Positions 34,768-46,259 of a DNA stretch of 64,000 nt are shown in pieces. Both the position numbers and the translations under genes were made by a program. The stretch covers positions 103,705,497 through 103,769,496 of the forward strand of contig NC_039361.1 in the NCBI RefSeq assembly GCF_003573695.1, read 5' to 3'. A model generated the notes under the pieces. The model was given only the letters and a program-made list of their open reading frames with translations, was not told where the DNA came from and made no database searches. The stretch is from Papaver somniferum. Lineage: Eukaryota > Streptophyta > Magnoliopsida > Ranunculales > Papaveraceae. Position 1 is the stretch's first letter; each line of letters starts with the position of its first letter.

Positions 34768-35059
34768 TAATGTGAACTACATCTACTTCATGACATGTAT
34801 GACTAGTCAAAATTACTTCATGACCTATGTAACTAGTCGAAATTCAAACCGGAAGCACAAAGAGAAAGCACAAAAGCACAAAGAAACACACCAATTATAG
34901 GATTGGTTTCTTATTTTTCAACTTTATTCTTATACATTTTTTGGATTTTTTTATATCAAAATGTCGATAAGAATGTGCTACATTTATTCATATTTTTTTT
35001 GGATTTTTTTCGTGTCGAAGGTTGATAATCAAACCGAATACATGAGCTCGTATTAGCAC

Positions 35060-36023
35060 AAAATGAAACACATACTTCTCAATCCGCATGAGCATCCTAA
35101 ATACAATCTCAACCGTCAAGATCTTTTCTTAATCCGTATGAGCATCTCAAATACAATCTCAACCGTCCATCATTTTCATTCGGATTCACTCTTGTCTTCT
35201 TTCTTTTTTTTCCGAAGCATAACCCTCCTTACACCACTCGAACCCAATTCATATCTGTTTTTCTCTCAATCACCACCGCTGAAGAACACCTCTACTCCAC
35301 AGATGACGGCGGCGCTCCATCACCACCGCTGCTCTTCTCTCGACCCCTCTTCTTCATCATCTTCTCTCAATCTCTCTCTTTAACTCCCCCTTTCTCTCAT
35401 CCGCAATAGTCAATAGTAGCAGCTCATCAAATCCAGATCTGAACCAAATTCTAATCAACCCCATCACTGATTCAAGTTACATAAAACCAAATTTCTTCTC
35501 GGTAACAATCAACGGCGGCCCTAACCCAAGTTTCCTTCAAATCTTCATCACATAACTCAATTCTTCCATCTCTAGAAGTTCTCGATTCATCAAAATATTC
35601 TTCTCAATCTAGAACCTCATCCCAATTCCCATAACCGAACCCTAGAAGTGATCGGTAGTTGATGTTGGCAGTGATGAAGATGGTAATGGTCGTTAATGGA
35701 AGAAATTGTATTAGGGTTTGCTATGAATCTCAGAGGAGGATTTTAAGACAATTAAAATAATCAGGGGTGATGGAGAAGAATGGGAGAGGATGAAACAACA
35801 AGCATAGAAACCTGGTTCTTCTGAATATGAGAAGGAAAGTGAATCTGAAATCAAAGAGGAGGAAGAGAAAGAGGAAGATATGGAGAAGAATGGGAGAGGA
35901 GGTTGGAATTTGTATTCGGTATTCATTCTTGTTGGTCCTGTATTTGGATTCGTATTGATTTTGGTATGTGGGTATATTGGATTGGTATTTATTTTGAATT
36001 GTGGATTGAATTTTTTGTATTAG
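35060..36023 (+). other. Promoter/5'UTR-like captured sequence upstream of the U2AF65 fragment
   Basis: CT-rich and TC-rich leader-like sequence (35190-35400, 35530-35640) leads into a region ending in a good acceptor, ttttttgtattag, at 36023. Composition resembles a plant gene 5' region with a first intron. I cannot assign the source; it may or may not be the U2AF65 gene itself. Confidence 0.4.
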
Positions 36024-37005
36024 GCTAATGCAGCGTCGGGGATTGCTGTCCCATATTACTTCACAGAAGCACAGATTAGAGAGTTGATTGAATCTTTTGG
36101 TCCCCTTCGTGGTTTCGATCTGGTGAAGGACAGGGAAACAAGGAACTCTAAAGGATACGCCTTCTGCGTTTACTAGGATCTCTCAGTTACAGATATTGCT
36201 TGTGCTGATCTAAATGGGTGATAAAACTCTTACTGTTAGACGAGCGAACCTGGGCACCGCTCAGCTAAAACCTGAGCAGGAAACGTCTTAATACAGGCAC
36301 AACTACAGGTCGCGTGGCAGGTTAGTGGAACACACTTTATATTTTTCTTAGTTTCCAGTATATACAATAAATATATAAATATTTGCTACTGATACTTTTC
36401 TTGTTTCTTTACTAATGAGTTTTCTTGTTTTCTTTGGCAGAGGCAATTTTTCCAAACCGTAGGTGGTCTAGGTGGTGGTAATGGAGGTGGCATTGCTACC
36501 AAGGTCGTATGCCTGACAGAGGTGGTTACTGCAGATGAGCTTAAAGATGATGAAGAGTATGAAGATATTTTGGAAGATATGAGGTTAGAAGGTGGAAAAT
36601 TTGGTAAGTTAATGTCTTTGTTTCTTATATTCGATCTTTTGTTTTTTTTTGTGTTTCGCAGCCTTTGGAAATATTTGATTTCACGCCCCAATTAAACCAC
36701 TAGTTTACACTTTTGGACCTTCAGAATAATTTGTTTCTGACTCGTACATTTTGCGATTGCAGGTACATTGATGAATATTGTCATCCCCCGTCCACAACCT
36801 AACGGTGAACCCTCTCTAGGACTTGGAAAGGTTAGTTTCAGTGTAAGGTATTGTTAAATGACACTCTTAGGTTGACTGTTACTTTGTATTATAAAATTTT
36901 GACTATTACTTTGTATTGCTAAATGACACTCTTCTCCTGTAGGCTTTCGTTGAGAACTACGACACTTCATGTCTAAGCCAGTGCCTCTACGGTATCATCT
37001 ACCAC
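36024..37005 (+). pseudogene. U2AF65-like: Captured U2AF65 (U2AF large subunit) fragment with introns
   Basis: Four exons with GT-AG borders are visible: 36024-36320, 36441-36603, 36763-36830 and 36943-about 37000. Exon 1 encodes the second RRM: PYYFTEAQIRELIESFGPLR, GFDLVKDRETRNSKGYAFCV, then a stop where the family has a Gln codon, and DKTLTVRRANLGTAQ after a frame change. Exon 2 encodes TKVVCLTEVVTADELKDDEE and YEDILEDMRLEGGKF, the start of the C-terminal UHM domain. Exon 3 encodes TLMNIVIPRPQPNGEPSLGL. Exon 4 diverges after about 10 codons. U2AF65 recognises the polypyrimidine tract in splicing. Retained introns show DNA-level capture; the stop and shift make it non-functional. Confidence 0.9.
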
Positions 37006-37855
37006 TATGTTTCTCATAATCGGTGTTAGGTTTACCAAGAAGAGAGTGTGCAGCAAAAACGGATCATTTCCATTTAGCAATGTAACCCAGACTACTATAC
37101 TGGAACGTGTATGCTACTGTCATATTTGTAGGGAAGGCCAATATCTGTGTTTTACGATTTATATGATACTTTTAGTCATGTTCAAAGAATGTATCATTTT
37201 ATTTTCTTCCGTTACGCAACACACTTTCATACAAGGTTAACTTGAATGAATGTAAATGTGCTACACTGGCATGTTAATGTGAATGTGAAATACTTTCGGC
37301 AATTCATGCAATTCGGTTTCAGCTATAATTTTTTTTTCAAAATAGTTTTATGCACACAACTTCTAATAAGAGTTGTATTCCATATTTCAACTACACATAC
37401 CAAAGGTTGTGAAAAATGTCTTTACGACATAACCAGGTGCTGTCCAACATAGTTCTACAACTCTAAAAAGTGTCATGCAAACTTTATTCATAATAGTAAT
37501 AAGAGTTGTTACATTTTTCTACAATACACATCCTAGGTTGTCTAACATAGTCCTTCAACTTATACAAGTGTTGTGTTACATATTTCCACGATACACATCC
37601 TTTGTTGTGTAAAATAGTCCTACAACACAAGCAAGAGTTGTGTTAGGCTTTCAAAAAAAAATCGAAAGAGAATCACAACTTTGGCAAAATATTGTCGAAC
37701 CATGAATCACATCACCCTTTACAACTCTTAGTCAAGTATTGTAGAAAAGCTTGGACTTTCTACAATACCCCCCTTCCACAATGCATTAAATGGAGTTGTC
37801 GTAGGGGTACTACAACTCTAATCTGTAGTCGTCAATGTTGATTTTTCCCGTAGTG
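37006..37855. repeat. CACTA 3 right arm and subterminal repeats
   Basis: Noncoding. From about 37345 onward, words such as acaactctta, agagttgt, taatagagttgt and gttgtgtta recur in both orientations up to the right end, mirroring the left arm. Confidence 0.75.
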
Positions 37856-38889
37856 TTTGTAGCCAAATATAAGACTTCATAGCCTAAGGTTCAGGCAATT
37901 TAATGAAAACCAGTATCAGTAAGATATTCAATTAAACCAATACCACAAGGCACTAAGACCGCAGCACAGGGGAAAATAATAGAGTAAGAATCACATCAAG
38001 AGATGGAAATAACATATTGAGTAGTAGATTAAATTACAAAAAGTCCCCAACCTCTATACCAATCTTCTTATACACATGCTTTAATGTAAGATGATACAAG
38101 GACTAGTACAGGATCCATATTATGCTTACACGACGAGAAAATCGAAGTTATGATACATATTTAACTTGGGAATAAACTTCATCACTTATACCAGAATAAC
38201 TAGTCTGTAATACTTACTTCACTTATTTTTGATAAGGGTAGTCTGGTAATTTTCACAGTCTACATAATAATTTGTTGCACTTTTTTCCATTAAGGGTAAT
38301 ATGGTAAAATAGTAAGGATAAAATAGTCATTTTGACAGTATGTAATATTTACTTTACTTATTTACGATAAGGTTAGTCTGGTCATTTTCACAAGTTATTG
38401 CACTTATTCCGATAAGGGTAGTCTGATAATTTTCACCGTCTTCGGAAGAAGCAAATATGTCAAAGTCAAATTTCTATAAAGTCATGACTTGTTGACTTGG
38501 TCTTGATCCTGTTTTCTAATATTAAGAAAATTAAAAACAAAAACAAAATTGTATTTTGATTTAGAGAAATGAAATATAATTGTTAGTTTGTACAAATGTG
38601 GGAAAATTAGTGACAAGCAAATTCAAAGTGTTACAATTTTGGGGTTGTTTTAGATGTGGTGAAATATTTGGGTGGAATCATCACTTTGAATTATAATTGT
38701 GATTGTCTGTAAAATTGTCAACAAATATTATTGTGACTAACAAAAGAATTTAATATTCCTAATTATTATCACGAATACAAAATTTAATAACAGTTATAAC
38801 TGTTGCAGGACTTATCACAGGTGTACCTGTGACTGAATAATAAACTGTGACGAGTTGCATTGTTACAAAATCCTGGTTTTGGTGTAGTG
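37856..38889. repeat. CACTA 2 right arm
   Basis: Noncoding. A unit with gataagggtagtctggtaattttcac recurs about three times with variations (38229, 38368, 38413), followed by AT-rich DNA and the subterminal gttataactgttgcagg / cacaggtgtacctgtg words and the right TIR. Confidence 0.65.
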
Positions 38890-39019
38890 ATATCCTTCAA
38901 AAACTTCGCACAACGAGGAACCTGCACTTTGATCTTCTTGAAGATTTTCCAAATCTCTTTGTCCAACGTCTCATTCTTTGACTTTGCAAACCTGCTAGGG
39001 AAAGGTTGAGGAATAACTT
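38890..39019 (-). pseudogene. Gypsy B: gag/protease linker fragment
   Basis: The minus strand right after the CACTA 2 end encodes PFPSRFAKSKNETLDKEIWK, then FKKIKVQVP and CAKFLKDI. This matches the conserved PFPxRF...KFLK block that precedes the protease in Athila/Tat-type elements, and it restores the gypsy frame interrupted at 28996. Homology to the upstream gag is lost beyond about 39020. Confidence 0.8.
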
Positions 39020-39648
39020 AAATAGAAACAAGAGGTTTAGAGTTCAGAATAACGATCCAATGTTAATCTAGTTATAATTATTAGGATCTTTCCGGATTGA
39101 TTGAGAGCAAGTGGATTAGAGATGTTAATTAACGTGACTATACATTTTTAAGTTGTGTTGTTCTTATTAGAGTTATAATGTTATGCTTGATTTCTCGCCT
39201 GAGGAGAAGGCATGCAACATGACTGGTGTAATTGGCCTGGATTCAGATTTTCCAATGACTGGTACTTGTGATCGCCATCAACCTTTGAAACAGAACTGGG
39301 AAAAATAAAAAACTGAACGTACCCTTGAATTTTAGTTGGATGACGGCCACCAATACCCATTTTCAACATTATCTTTGATCTAGGGCACAATGATTCCCGC
39401 TTCAATTTTTTGTTGTCAAAATCCCTTCACCTTGCTCTGTTTCTCTTACTTTTTACCAAGCTATCATCTTGCAACGGATACTTCACTTATAGGGTAAGAG
39501 GACGTGCACAAAGAATTTTCGCGACCATCTGTATTAGTCTTATGGATTTTGATCTCTCTGGTTGCCTTAGATATGGCAACGTTCGGCATTTGTCATCTCT
39601 CAAAGAGTCATTCATTCTATATCCCCAATATATATTTTTTTTGATAAA
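39020..39648. other. Unassigned sequence
   Basis: Open minus frame 39405-39181 (74 codons: IQGYVQFFIFPSS, DGDHKYQSLENLNPGQLHQ) has no family that I recognise. The rest is noncoding. It may include degraded gypsy B upstream sequence. Confidence 0.35.
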
Positions 39649-40540
39649 CAAGGAACCTTAGAGAAAGATGCATTGTGGAGGAAGATCGTAGTTGAAATAT
39701 TTGGTGAAACATTTACCTGTTTGCAAACTCTCCAACCCAAAGGACCTAAAGGTGGTAGCTTGTGGTTTAGTATCTATAAAGAGCTTGAAGATTTCAACAA
39801 AGGTATTATATTCAAGATTGGAGCGCGCAAGGAAATTAGATTTTGGGAACATTCTTGGCTACTAGGTGAAGGAAGATTATGTGATATGTTTCCATTGGCA
39901 TATGAAGGTTCAAGGACCAAGAACTTTGTAGTGGCTAGTATGTATGAAGTTTGGGAGGATTTTTTAAGGTGGAGGTTTATGTCTAGGCAAAGATACTTTC
40001 AAACTATTTCATGGGAAGTGACAATTATATGAAATCTTCTTTCTCCAATTTTAATTCAAGAAGGCGTTTTGGATAGCTGAGTTTGCATCGGAATAGACAT
40101 GGTCAACATACGGTTAAGGATGGTATTATGAGCGATGAAGATCAAGGTTGTTGTTTGGAGCCAGGAGTATCCTTGCAAAATCAAAAAATTTCTTTGACTT
40201 CTTTCTCATGATAGGATAATGATGGTGAATAAGCTATTAAGATGTATGGATGTTTCTAGTTTACGTTGTTTTTGTGATGAAGACGATGAAATTAATTCGC
40301 ATTTATTCTATGATTGTTGGAGAACCCGGAGAATTTTGGATTAATTGGACTTACAATTAAAATGTGACCACAAATGTGAAGTCCTAAAAGTTTAATTGAG
40401 ATGAATAAAGACTTAGTCGAATTTGGAATTATATTCTGGTTGCAATATGGTGGTGCATACGGAGAGAGCAAAATACAAGAGTTTTTGAAAACGAAAAGAA
40501 AAATTTGATAAGCCTCATTAGAAATGTTAAACTACAAGCG
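39649..40540 (+). pseudogene. LINE C: ORF2 C-terminal fragment with zf-RVT
   Basis: The plus-strand frame encodes LWRKIVVEIFGE, GPKGGSLWFSIYKELEDFNK, IGARKEIRFWEHSWLLGEGR and CDMFPLAY (a typical LINE segment after the RT). After frame breaks come EYPCKIKKFL and RCFCDEDDEINSHLFYDCW, the zf-RVT zinc-binding block with C-C-H-C. It continues to a Gln/Asn-rich tail near 40530. Several stops make it dead. Its orientation is opposite to LINE A and LINE B. Confidence 0.82.
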
Positions 40541-40750
40541 ATGGAGATGGATGGTGGTGGCGGTAAAGATGCTGGTGGTGGTGGAAGCGATGTAAATGGA
40601 TGGTTCGACTGTTTATTAGAAATAAAGAAGAAGAAAGGGAAGCGACGGAGATGGATGGTGGCGGCGGTAAAGATGCTGGTGGTGGTGGATGCGATGGAAA
40701 TGGATGGTTCGGCTTCTTATCAAAAATAAAGAAGAAGAAAAAAGGGAAGT
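40537..40750. repeat. 104-bp tandem duplication, GGT/GGC-rich
   Basis: Two copies start at gcgatggagatggatgg (40538) and gcgacggagatggatgg (40642). Each contains ggcggtaaagatgctggtgg and ends in aataaagaagaagaaa. Stops interrupt the open stretches. Confidence 0.92.
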
Positions 40751-40889
40751 AAGTAAAACGATTGATAGGAGGCAAATCCGGAAGAAATAAAAACATTAAT
40801 AGACCCCTGGTGGGCTTATATATTGAAAGGGATATATTTGTTGTGTCAGAAGAGTATTTGTGAAGCCCATCAAAATAAAGGGCAATTAT

Positions 40890-42400
40890 ACCATTTGTCA
40901 CCGTACGTTGATTGAGTAGGTGACTTCGTCAAAGAAACTTGTACCTAGGTATGACGGTATTGCAAGTGATGCATAATGATGGTGCGTCACAGAGTTGCGG
41001 TATTGCAGGTGATGCATAATGATTGTGAGTTACAGAGTTGCATGTCAAGTCAGTACTCCGCCGTAATGGCGCAATGTGAAGCCATAATAGCGGTATTACG
41101 GTACAGATTGATAAGTGTCGAGAATGGCATAAACCCACAGGGCCAATGCATTGCAAGTGCAGCACTACATTGTAAATACATTTGTCTAAGAAATGAAGCT
41201 TATTGGCCGACACAATGAAGCTTCATTGAGGAAAGGCAAGACGAGGCCAAAATGACAGATGCAACATGCGATGTTGGCATAGATGCATATCCATGGAATT
41301 GAGTTGGCCCAAACTCAAGGATGATGCAAGAAGAGTGGAATACACTAAGAGTTAGTCTATGAATTAGTTCAAGGCAAGGCCAAAGTCTGAACAAGTGCAA
41401 ACAAGTTAGCAATGCAAGAGTTGCATTGTTGTTGTCAAGCTAATTGGAATAGCGAAGCATAAATGGCGCATGAGTAACTAGAGTGAGCTTAAGGAGCTGG
41501 CCCCGATGTCTGAAGCTTAAGAGTTGTCCGTGCATGAGTTTAGAATGATAAGCATGCAGGGCCAAAAGGGCTGGGCGTTGGTGCAAGGCAGAATCCAGTG
41601 TGCCAAAACAAGTGGCACAATATGGCTCAAGTGAAGGTTGCAAGTTAGTTACGAGTTTCACAAGCATGCTAATGATGCGTGATGAAGAGGAGCGGTTATA
41701 AAGAAGTTTATAAGCGTGGGAGAAGAGTTCTAACTACTAGAGAACAGGTGTTGGATGATTGGCATGAGTCAAGGAGAACTGGTCAGTTGGCACAGTTGTT
41801 TGCGGTTACAAAACTGCTTTATGGGACAGATTGCTGTCCCATGCGTGCGCAATCGGTTGTGCACGGTTTGTCCAAGTAAAACTGCTGTATAAATAGTCCT
41901 AAGGCTGGGAAAATTCAGCAGGCTTGGATAGAGAACATATGTGAGAGTGAGGTTTCCATATGTGAGTGAATAAGAGAGTTTTTGTAAGACTAAGGCTTGG
42001 TTCAAAAGAGAACAAGTCCGTGGAAGTCCCCAAGTGGGCAAGTTTTGTATTTCTTCCATTTCATGCAATAAAATGAAGTGATTGTGTCATGTTCTAAGTG
42101 TTCTTGGTTGGCTGATTGTTGTTGGTAAAGTATGACAAAGATTGAATGTATTATGGGATGCATTTGATGAGTTTAAGTGAAGAGAAAGAAGGCTAAAAGA
42201 CTTCCGCTGATAAACCTGAAGAGTCAGCTGTTTATATTGGTACAAACTTATAAGGCTGAAGTGCAATTGGGTGAGGCTATTCACAGAATCACTTGTACTG
42301 CCGGATTACGCTTTCGCAGAAAATTGACGAGGCATTTGGAGGTGTGACACTAGGTAACATGCCACCATTTGCAATTCTAATACAATAGTACAGTGACTGG
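40890..42400. other. Unclassified repeat-like insert
   Basis: The flanks resemble the two parts of 63380-64000 (gtaggtgacttcg at 40917 and 63387; later gaatgaataaacaagtaat), so this roughly 1.5 kb block looks like an insertion relative to that copy. It contains an iterated gatgcataatgat word (40969, 41011), a tataaata box at about 41889 and a leader-like stretch after it, which would suit part of a non-autonomous LTR element. Paired LTRs are not found. Short open frames are not convincing. Confidence 0.4.
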
Positions 42401-42419
42401 CATTTTCGGAATTTTTAAC

Positions 42420-42700
42420 TATTCCAAATGGACATTTGGTACTTGGCCTTCCAAAGACTCGAGCACCCTTTTCACACCATAAACTCTACTAGCTTGAGGC
42501 ACAAGGAATGAATAAACAAGTAATAAACATCAGCACTCGACAGAGCGGGCACCGTGGAATATCATCAAGTGCATTTTTTTCTGCCTTAATTACCATATCC
42601 AGCTTCCTACTTCCATAATCTTCAAGATCAATAATCACACGTAACTACTCTAATATCATTCGTTGGATGCAACAATATTCATAAGAAAATTAAGAAATAA
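42420..42700. repeat. Segmental duplicate of 63780-64000
   Basis: Shared segments in the same order and orientation include tcacac..taaactctac, ggaatgaataaaca, atcatcaagtgcattttttt, cagcttcctacttccataat and atcaatcacacgta. The copy next to the E2-like pseudogene (here) and the one at the window edge differ at roughly one base in eight by eye. Confidence 0.8.
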
Positions 42701-42730
42701 AATAAATTAATACTAAAAGTCAGATGTTTC

Positions 42731-43950
42731 TTAATAAACTCGGATCTTGCCTTGTAGTCTTAAATAAACCCCAAGCCACATTAAAGAGCCCCACAAGAGG
42801 AAACAAACCAAACAATACAAAAACCCAAACAAATACCTCACTACTTTGCAATCAGTGCATGCCCAACGCGGCTCGGTGGGAGGCGGAGGCGGAGGCGGCT
42901 GAACATAATCAAAGTCATCTTCCAAATTAATGTCTCCAACATAATCATCCAAAGAAGAGCCATTCTTTATAAACGCCTTGAGAAGCCTTGTATACATATT
43001 GGCCATGGATTGCCGATATTCGTCGCAGAACTTTGTCTCGTATATAGGATGATCACCATATTTGAGCCTATAATAAGGTCGACAAGCTATTAGAATTGCT
43101 TCGGCACGATCACGGAAATGTTGGCAAACAAATTCTTCAAAAACCTTTGGTGGTTTCGCAAGAATACCCAATATTGTCCAGCATTTCGTTTTGAAGACTC
43201 TTTCATCGCAATCATAAGATTCGTCCAACTTATAACCCAATGGCCTCTACTAAACGGCGGTCGTTCATATTATGATCCCGAAAATAAGGTTTCTCAATAT
43301 GAAATGATTGTTGAATAGATACTAGAATTTCCAGTATACTTGATGTCTTTGAATTCCATTTTTCAAGACCTTTTATTTGACGAATATCAATGCCATTGAT
43401 ATCACTTCCATATTCTAGAAAATCCATGCACAAGCCACCACACGGCTTCGTCTTGAAGTACAGTTTGGGCGGTACCTTCGGATAATTAGATGGGAATATG
43501 ATATGAAATAAGAATAAACCATCTCTGTAGGGAGTACCTGCTCCGCCAATGACTAATGCTTCGAGAAAATCAGTTCTTTGTTCCTAAACTCTGACATAGA
43601 TTGAATCAGGTAGACCCTTTTTGAGTAACTTCCATTCTTGCATAATCCTGTTGTGTCTTTGGACATTGGTCTGGTTTATTTGCTGATCAACCAGACAAGA
43701 TGACGGAGCATTGAGAGTAGGAGTCGATTTTACTATGTCGAATTGTTCGAATTCTTTTCTGCTTATAACCTCCTCCTTCACTTTTTTTTTCTTCAGCTGC
43801 TTCTTCACCTCTTTCTTCTACTCTTATTTGGATCACCTCCTCATTATGACTTTTCCTTCCAATGTGTTTCTCTTCTTTACCTAATTCTTTGTTACTTCCT
43901 CCTACGTCTACTCTTACCTCGACCATCTCCTGATGTTGACGATTTTCCAT
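42731..43950 (-). pseudogene. E2 ubiquitin-conjugating-like gene (UBC23/24/25/26-PHO2 family), broken
   Basis: The start MENRQHQEMVEV leads into a charged region. At 43790 an A9-10 run causes a frame change to KEFEQFDIVKSTPTLNAP. Then come EWKLLKKGLPDSIYVRV, a TAG (43584-43586) where a Tyr is expected, and the UBC core EALVIGGAGTPYRDGLFLFH, IFPSNYPKVPPKLYF, GLEKWNSKTSSILEILVSIQ and KPYFRDHNMNDRRLVEAIG. A further one-base change near 43235 precedes YKLDESYDCDERVFKTKCW and FEEFVCQHFRDRAEAILIAC. The end is a Pro run and a hydrophobic stretch. The family normally has GKVCLSLLGTW with the catalytic Cys just before W(N/I)P; here that stretch reads YGSDINGIDIRQIKGLEKW, with no Cys in place. Three lesions plus the lost Cys argue for a pseudogene. 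Confidence 0.8.
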
Positions 43951-46250
43951 TGGATTTTTAAATTATAATTTCCTTCAGATTGTATGTAGCACTATCCTCT
44001 TTTGATCCTGCTTTACAGCTGAAAATTAAATAAAATTGAATCATTAAAATCATAGCCTTCAATAATTCAATAAACTTATGTAAATTATAAAGATGAACTG
44101 ATCTATATTCATAGAGATTCAGGCTAAAAGTCTAAACCTATAGACATCCTAGTCCAACTCCACGTCAGGTTTTCTCTTTTAAAAATCGAATAAAATCTTC
44201 CACTGTTGGAGATAGTTTTTCAAGTATGATTTCCTCAACTTGTTCTCTAAATAGACCCCATAAATAAAAATGACTAAATAATAAATCCATATAGAATTTT
44301 TTGCACCTTGCATTGGAGATGCTCTAAAAGGGTGAGAGTCACTTTGATCATATATATTATTGCCATGGCTTATACGCAAAGTACCATTAAAACGATGCAA
44401 ATAAAGTGTTCCATCTATTCAAGAATAAAGATATCATCCCAAACAAACAAATTACTAGATATTCAAATACAATTACACAACTCCGTAAAACTCAGCAGTC
44501 GTCAGCGATTTACTCGCCAATACTCACTCTCTGTAAGGAATTCAGCTTGGCCGAGTACTCAGGAATAAGTCGACCGAGTTTGCGTATCTATTTATGTAGT
44601 GTGGTTTTCAAATTTAATGTAACTCTTGCGGAAAAAAAAAATGCTTTCAAGAGACAGACCTTCTCAAGATTTTCTAAAGAATTAGAGCATTTCCAGTGTT
44701 AGTGTCGAGGTCATCTTATTTAGAGGTCTAAATAACTATTTTTTTTCGTGGGTCATAGTAGATGACAAGAATAATGCAAATAATACCTTATATTTAAAAT
44801 TTATTTCCAATACTCAAGATCTTATTCATCTAACATTGTTCACATTTAGAAACAAAACGATGATATAGACTTAAGGCTCAAGATTAGAGAAAGTCTAGAT
44901 GTCATAATATCCTAAAAGTAAGACTCCAGCTGTCTGGCATTGGAGATAATATTGAGGTAGAAAATGTTCTTGTTTTAGGTATTAACTCACTTTACAATCT
45001 TAACCCCTAGTATTGGAGATGATCTCAGAACTGTGGTTTCCGGCCCTTAATAATCCGGTGAACTTCTGCGATACATTATTAAGACGAGCTGGTTGCTTTC
45101 GTGCTAAAATCTGAAACTAAACTTATTAGACTCATATTGATGAAAACCCCAACTCAAAGACTCCCTAAACAATTAGGATAGGAAATTCAAGCATTCAATA
45201 GTTGATTAAATTATCCTAAAAAATTAGATTCAGGCTAAAACCATTCCTCTAAAAACTCTAAAACCGATCGCTCAATTTACTGAACTCTTGGGTTGTATAT
45301 TTTGATCGGTATTACTATTTAACCTAATTTATTTAGGTTTATTTTTGTTTCAGTACTTCAATCAGGAAGTATACATAACTAACAAGATTATCAATAGTTA
45401 CTAGTACTGTATAAAAAATCTCAAAGAAAAGAGACAACCGAAACGGTTTTACAAGAAATAGACATGCATACTCCAAAATTCAAAATATCTACCATGGTTC
45501 CGATGCATATCCTAGATCATCATAATCAAACTCCTAGTTTTAAAGCAATTTGACTATAGTTATACAAATATCAGTTGAGCGGAAGAGAAATAAACACCCA
45601 AGAATATCCAAACAGAAGAGTAGTGAGAATACATCAAACCCTATAAATCTTGATAATAATTACATATAAACCATAACACACCATGACTCTCTTACCTTTA
45701 GGCACATATAGTAACAAACCACCGATCCAAAGATAGAAGCCAATTCCTCCGAAATTCCTCTCTGCAATTTGTCAATTCAACGGTTTAGGGAAACGTGAGA
45801 ACAGAGTTAAAAGAAAACATCTTAAAAGAGTTGAGCAAAGTCTTTTACCAATTTAGCCATCAATCATATCTTATATTACTATGGATGGAATATATATTTC
45901 CAAAGTCTCAGAGATAGATGCAATATCATTGGGTATCCGTATCTATAATTTATGGAAGCAAAACCCAGCCAGATCATGCAAGCATACAGTAGTATATAAG
46001 TGATTTAAGAGACTTTATCAAAAAGAAAAAAAAGTGATTTAAGAGACAAAATTGAAAAACTTACGGTTATTCAATTGGGTAAATTTATTAAATATTTTTA
46101 GTTTTGACACAAAATACATATACTCTTATAAAACAATATAAATACAACCTATCATTTATTATATACCCTTATATAAAAAATAGATTACCTTAATACCCTC
46201 ACTTACAATATTATTTTCCATTCAAAAATCTTATCCATTAAAAAATAGAT
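43951..46250. other. Noncoding region with one MITE-like fold
   Basis: I see no gene over 2.3 kb apart from a MITE-like element at 44686-45030. Sequence is AT-rich. The plus-strand open frames at 44308-44702 have no recognisable domain. Confidence 0.5.
44686..45030. mobile_element. MITE-like element
   Basis: It begins agagcatttccagtgttag and ends ctagtattggagatgatctc, which are imperfect inverse complements of each other (core GAGCATYTCCARTRYTAG), about 345 bp apart. Related words (gcattggagatgctct at 44311, ggcattggagataat at 44936) suggest more copies or internal repeats. Confidence 0.5.
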
Positions 46251-46259
46251 TTTCCTATT

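Larger units (their letters stand above)
31983..37855. mobile_element. CACTA 3: 5.9 kb non-autonomous CACTA element inside CACTA 2
   Basis: Ends are CACTACGAGAAAAAT at 31983 and, reverse-complemented from 37855, CACTACGGGAAAAAT. The 3-bp target duplication TTT is perfect (31980-31982, 37856-37858). Both arms carry palindromic subterminal motifs of the type CACTTATAAGTG or CTTATAAGAG with CAAC/GTTG flanks. The interior has a 151-bp tandem array, a roughly 122-bp array, a promoter-like block and a U2AF65 fragment on the plus strand. There is no transposase. Confidence 0.92.
28997..38889. mobile_element. CACTA 2: 9.9 kb non-autonomous CACTA element
   Basis: Ends are CACTACACCATTTCCAGGA at 28997 and, reverse-complemented from 38889, CACTACACCAAAACCAGGA. 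Flanking 3-mers are ATT (28994-28996) and ATA (38890-38892), so the target duplication carries one mismatch. Gypsy B coding sequence lies on both sides, which validates the borders. Subterminal arms are rich in gttacaa, ttgtaac and cacag-type words. It has no transposase; it carries RID3-like gene fragments, a MITE-like element and the whole of CACTA 3. Excluding CACTA 3 its own length is about 4.0 kb. Confidence 0.88.

Noticed and set aside
28994..38892. Perfect 3-bp duplication for CACTA 2
   Set aside because: The flanks are ATT and ATA, so I report one mismatch rather than a perfect duplication.
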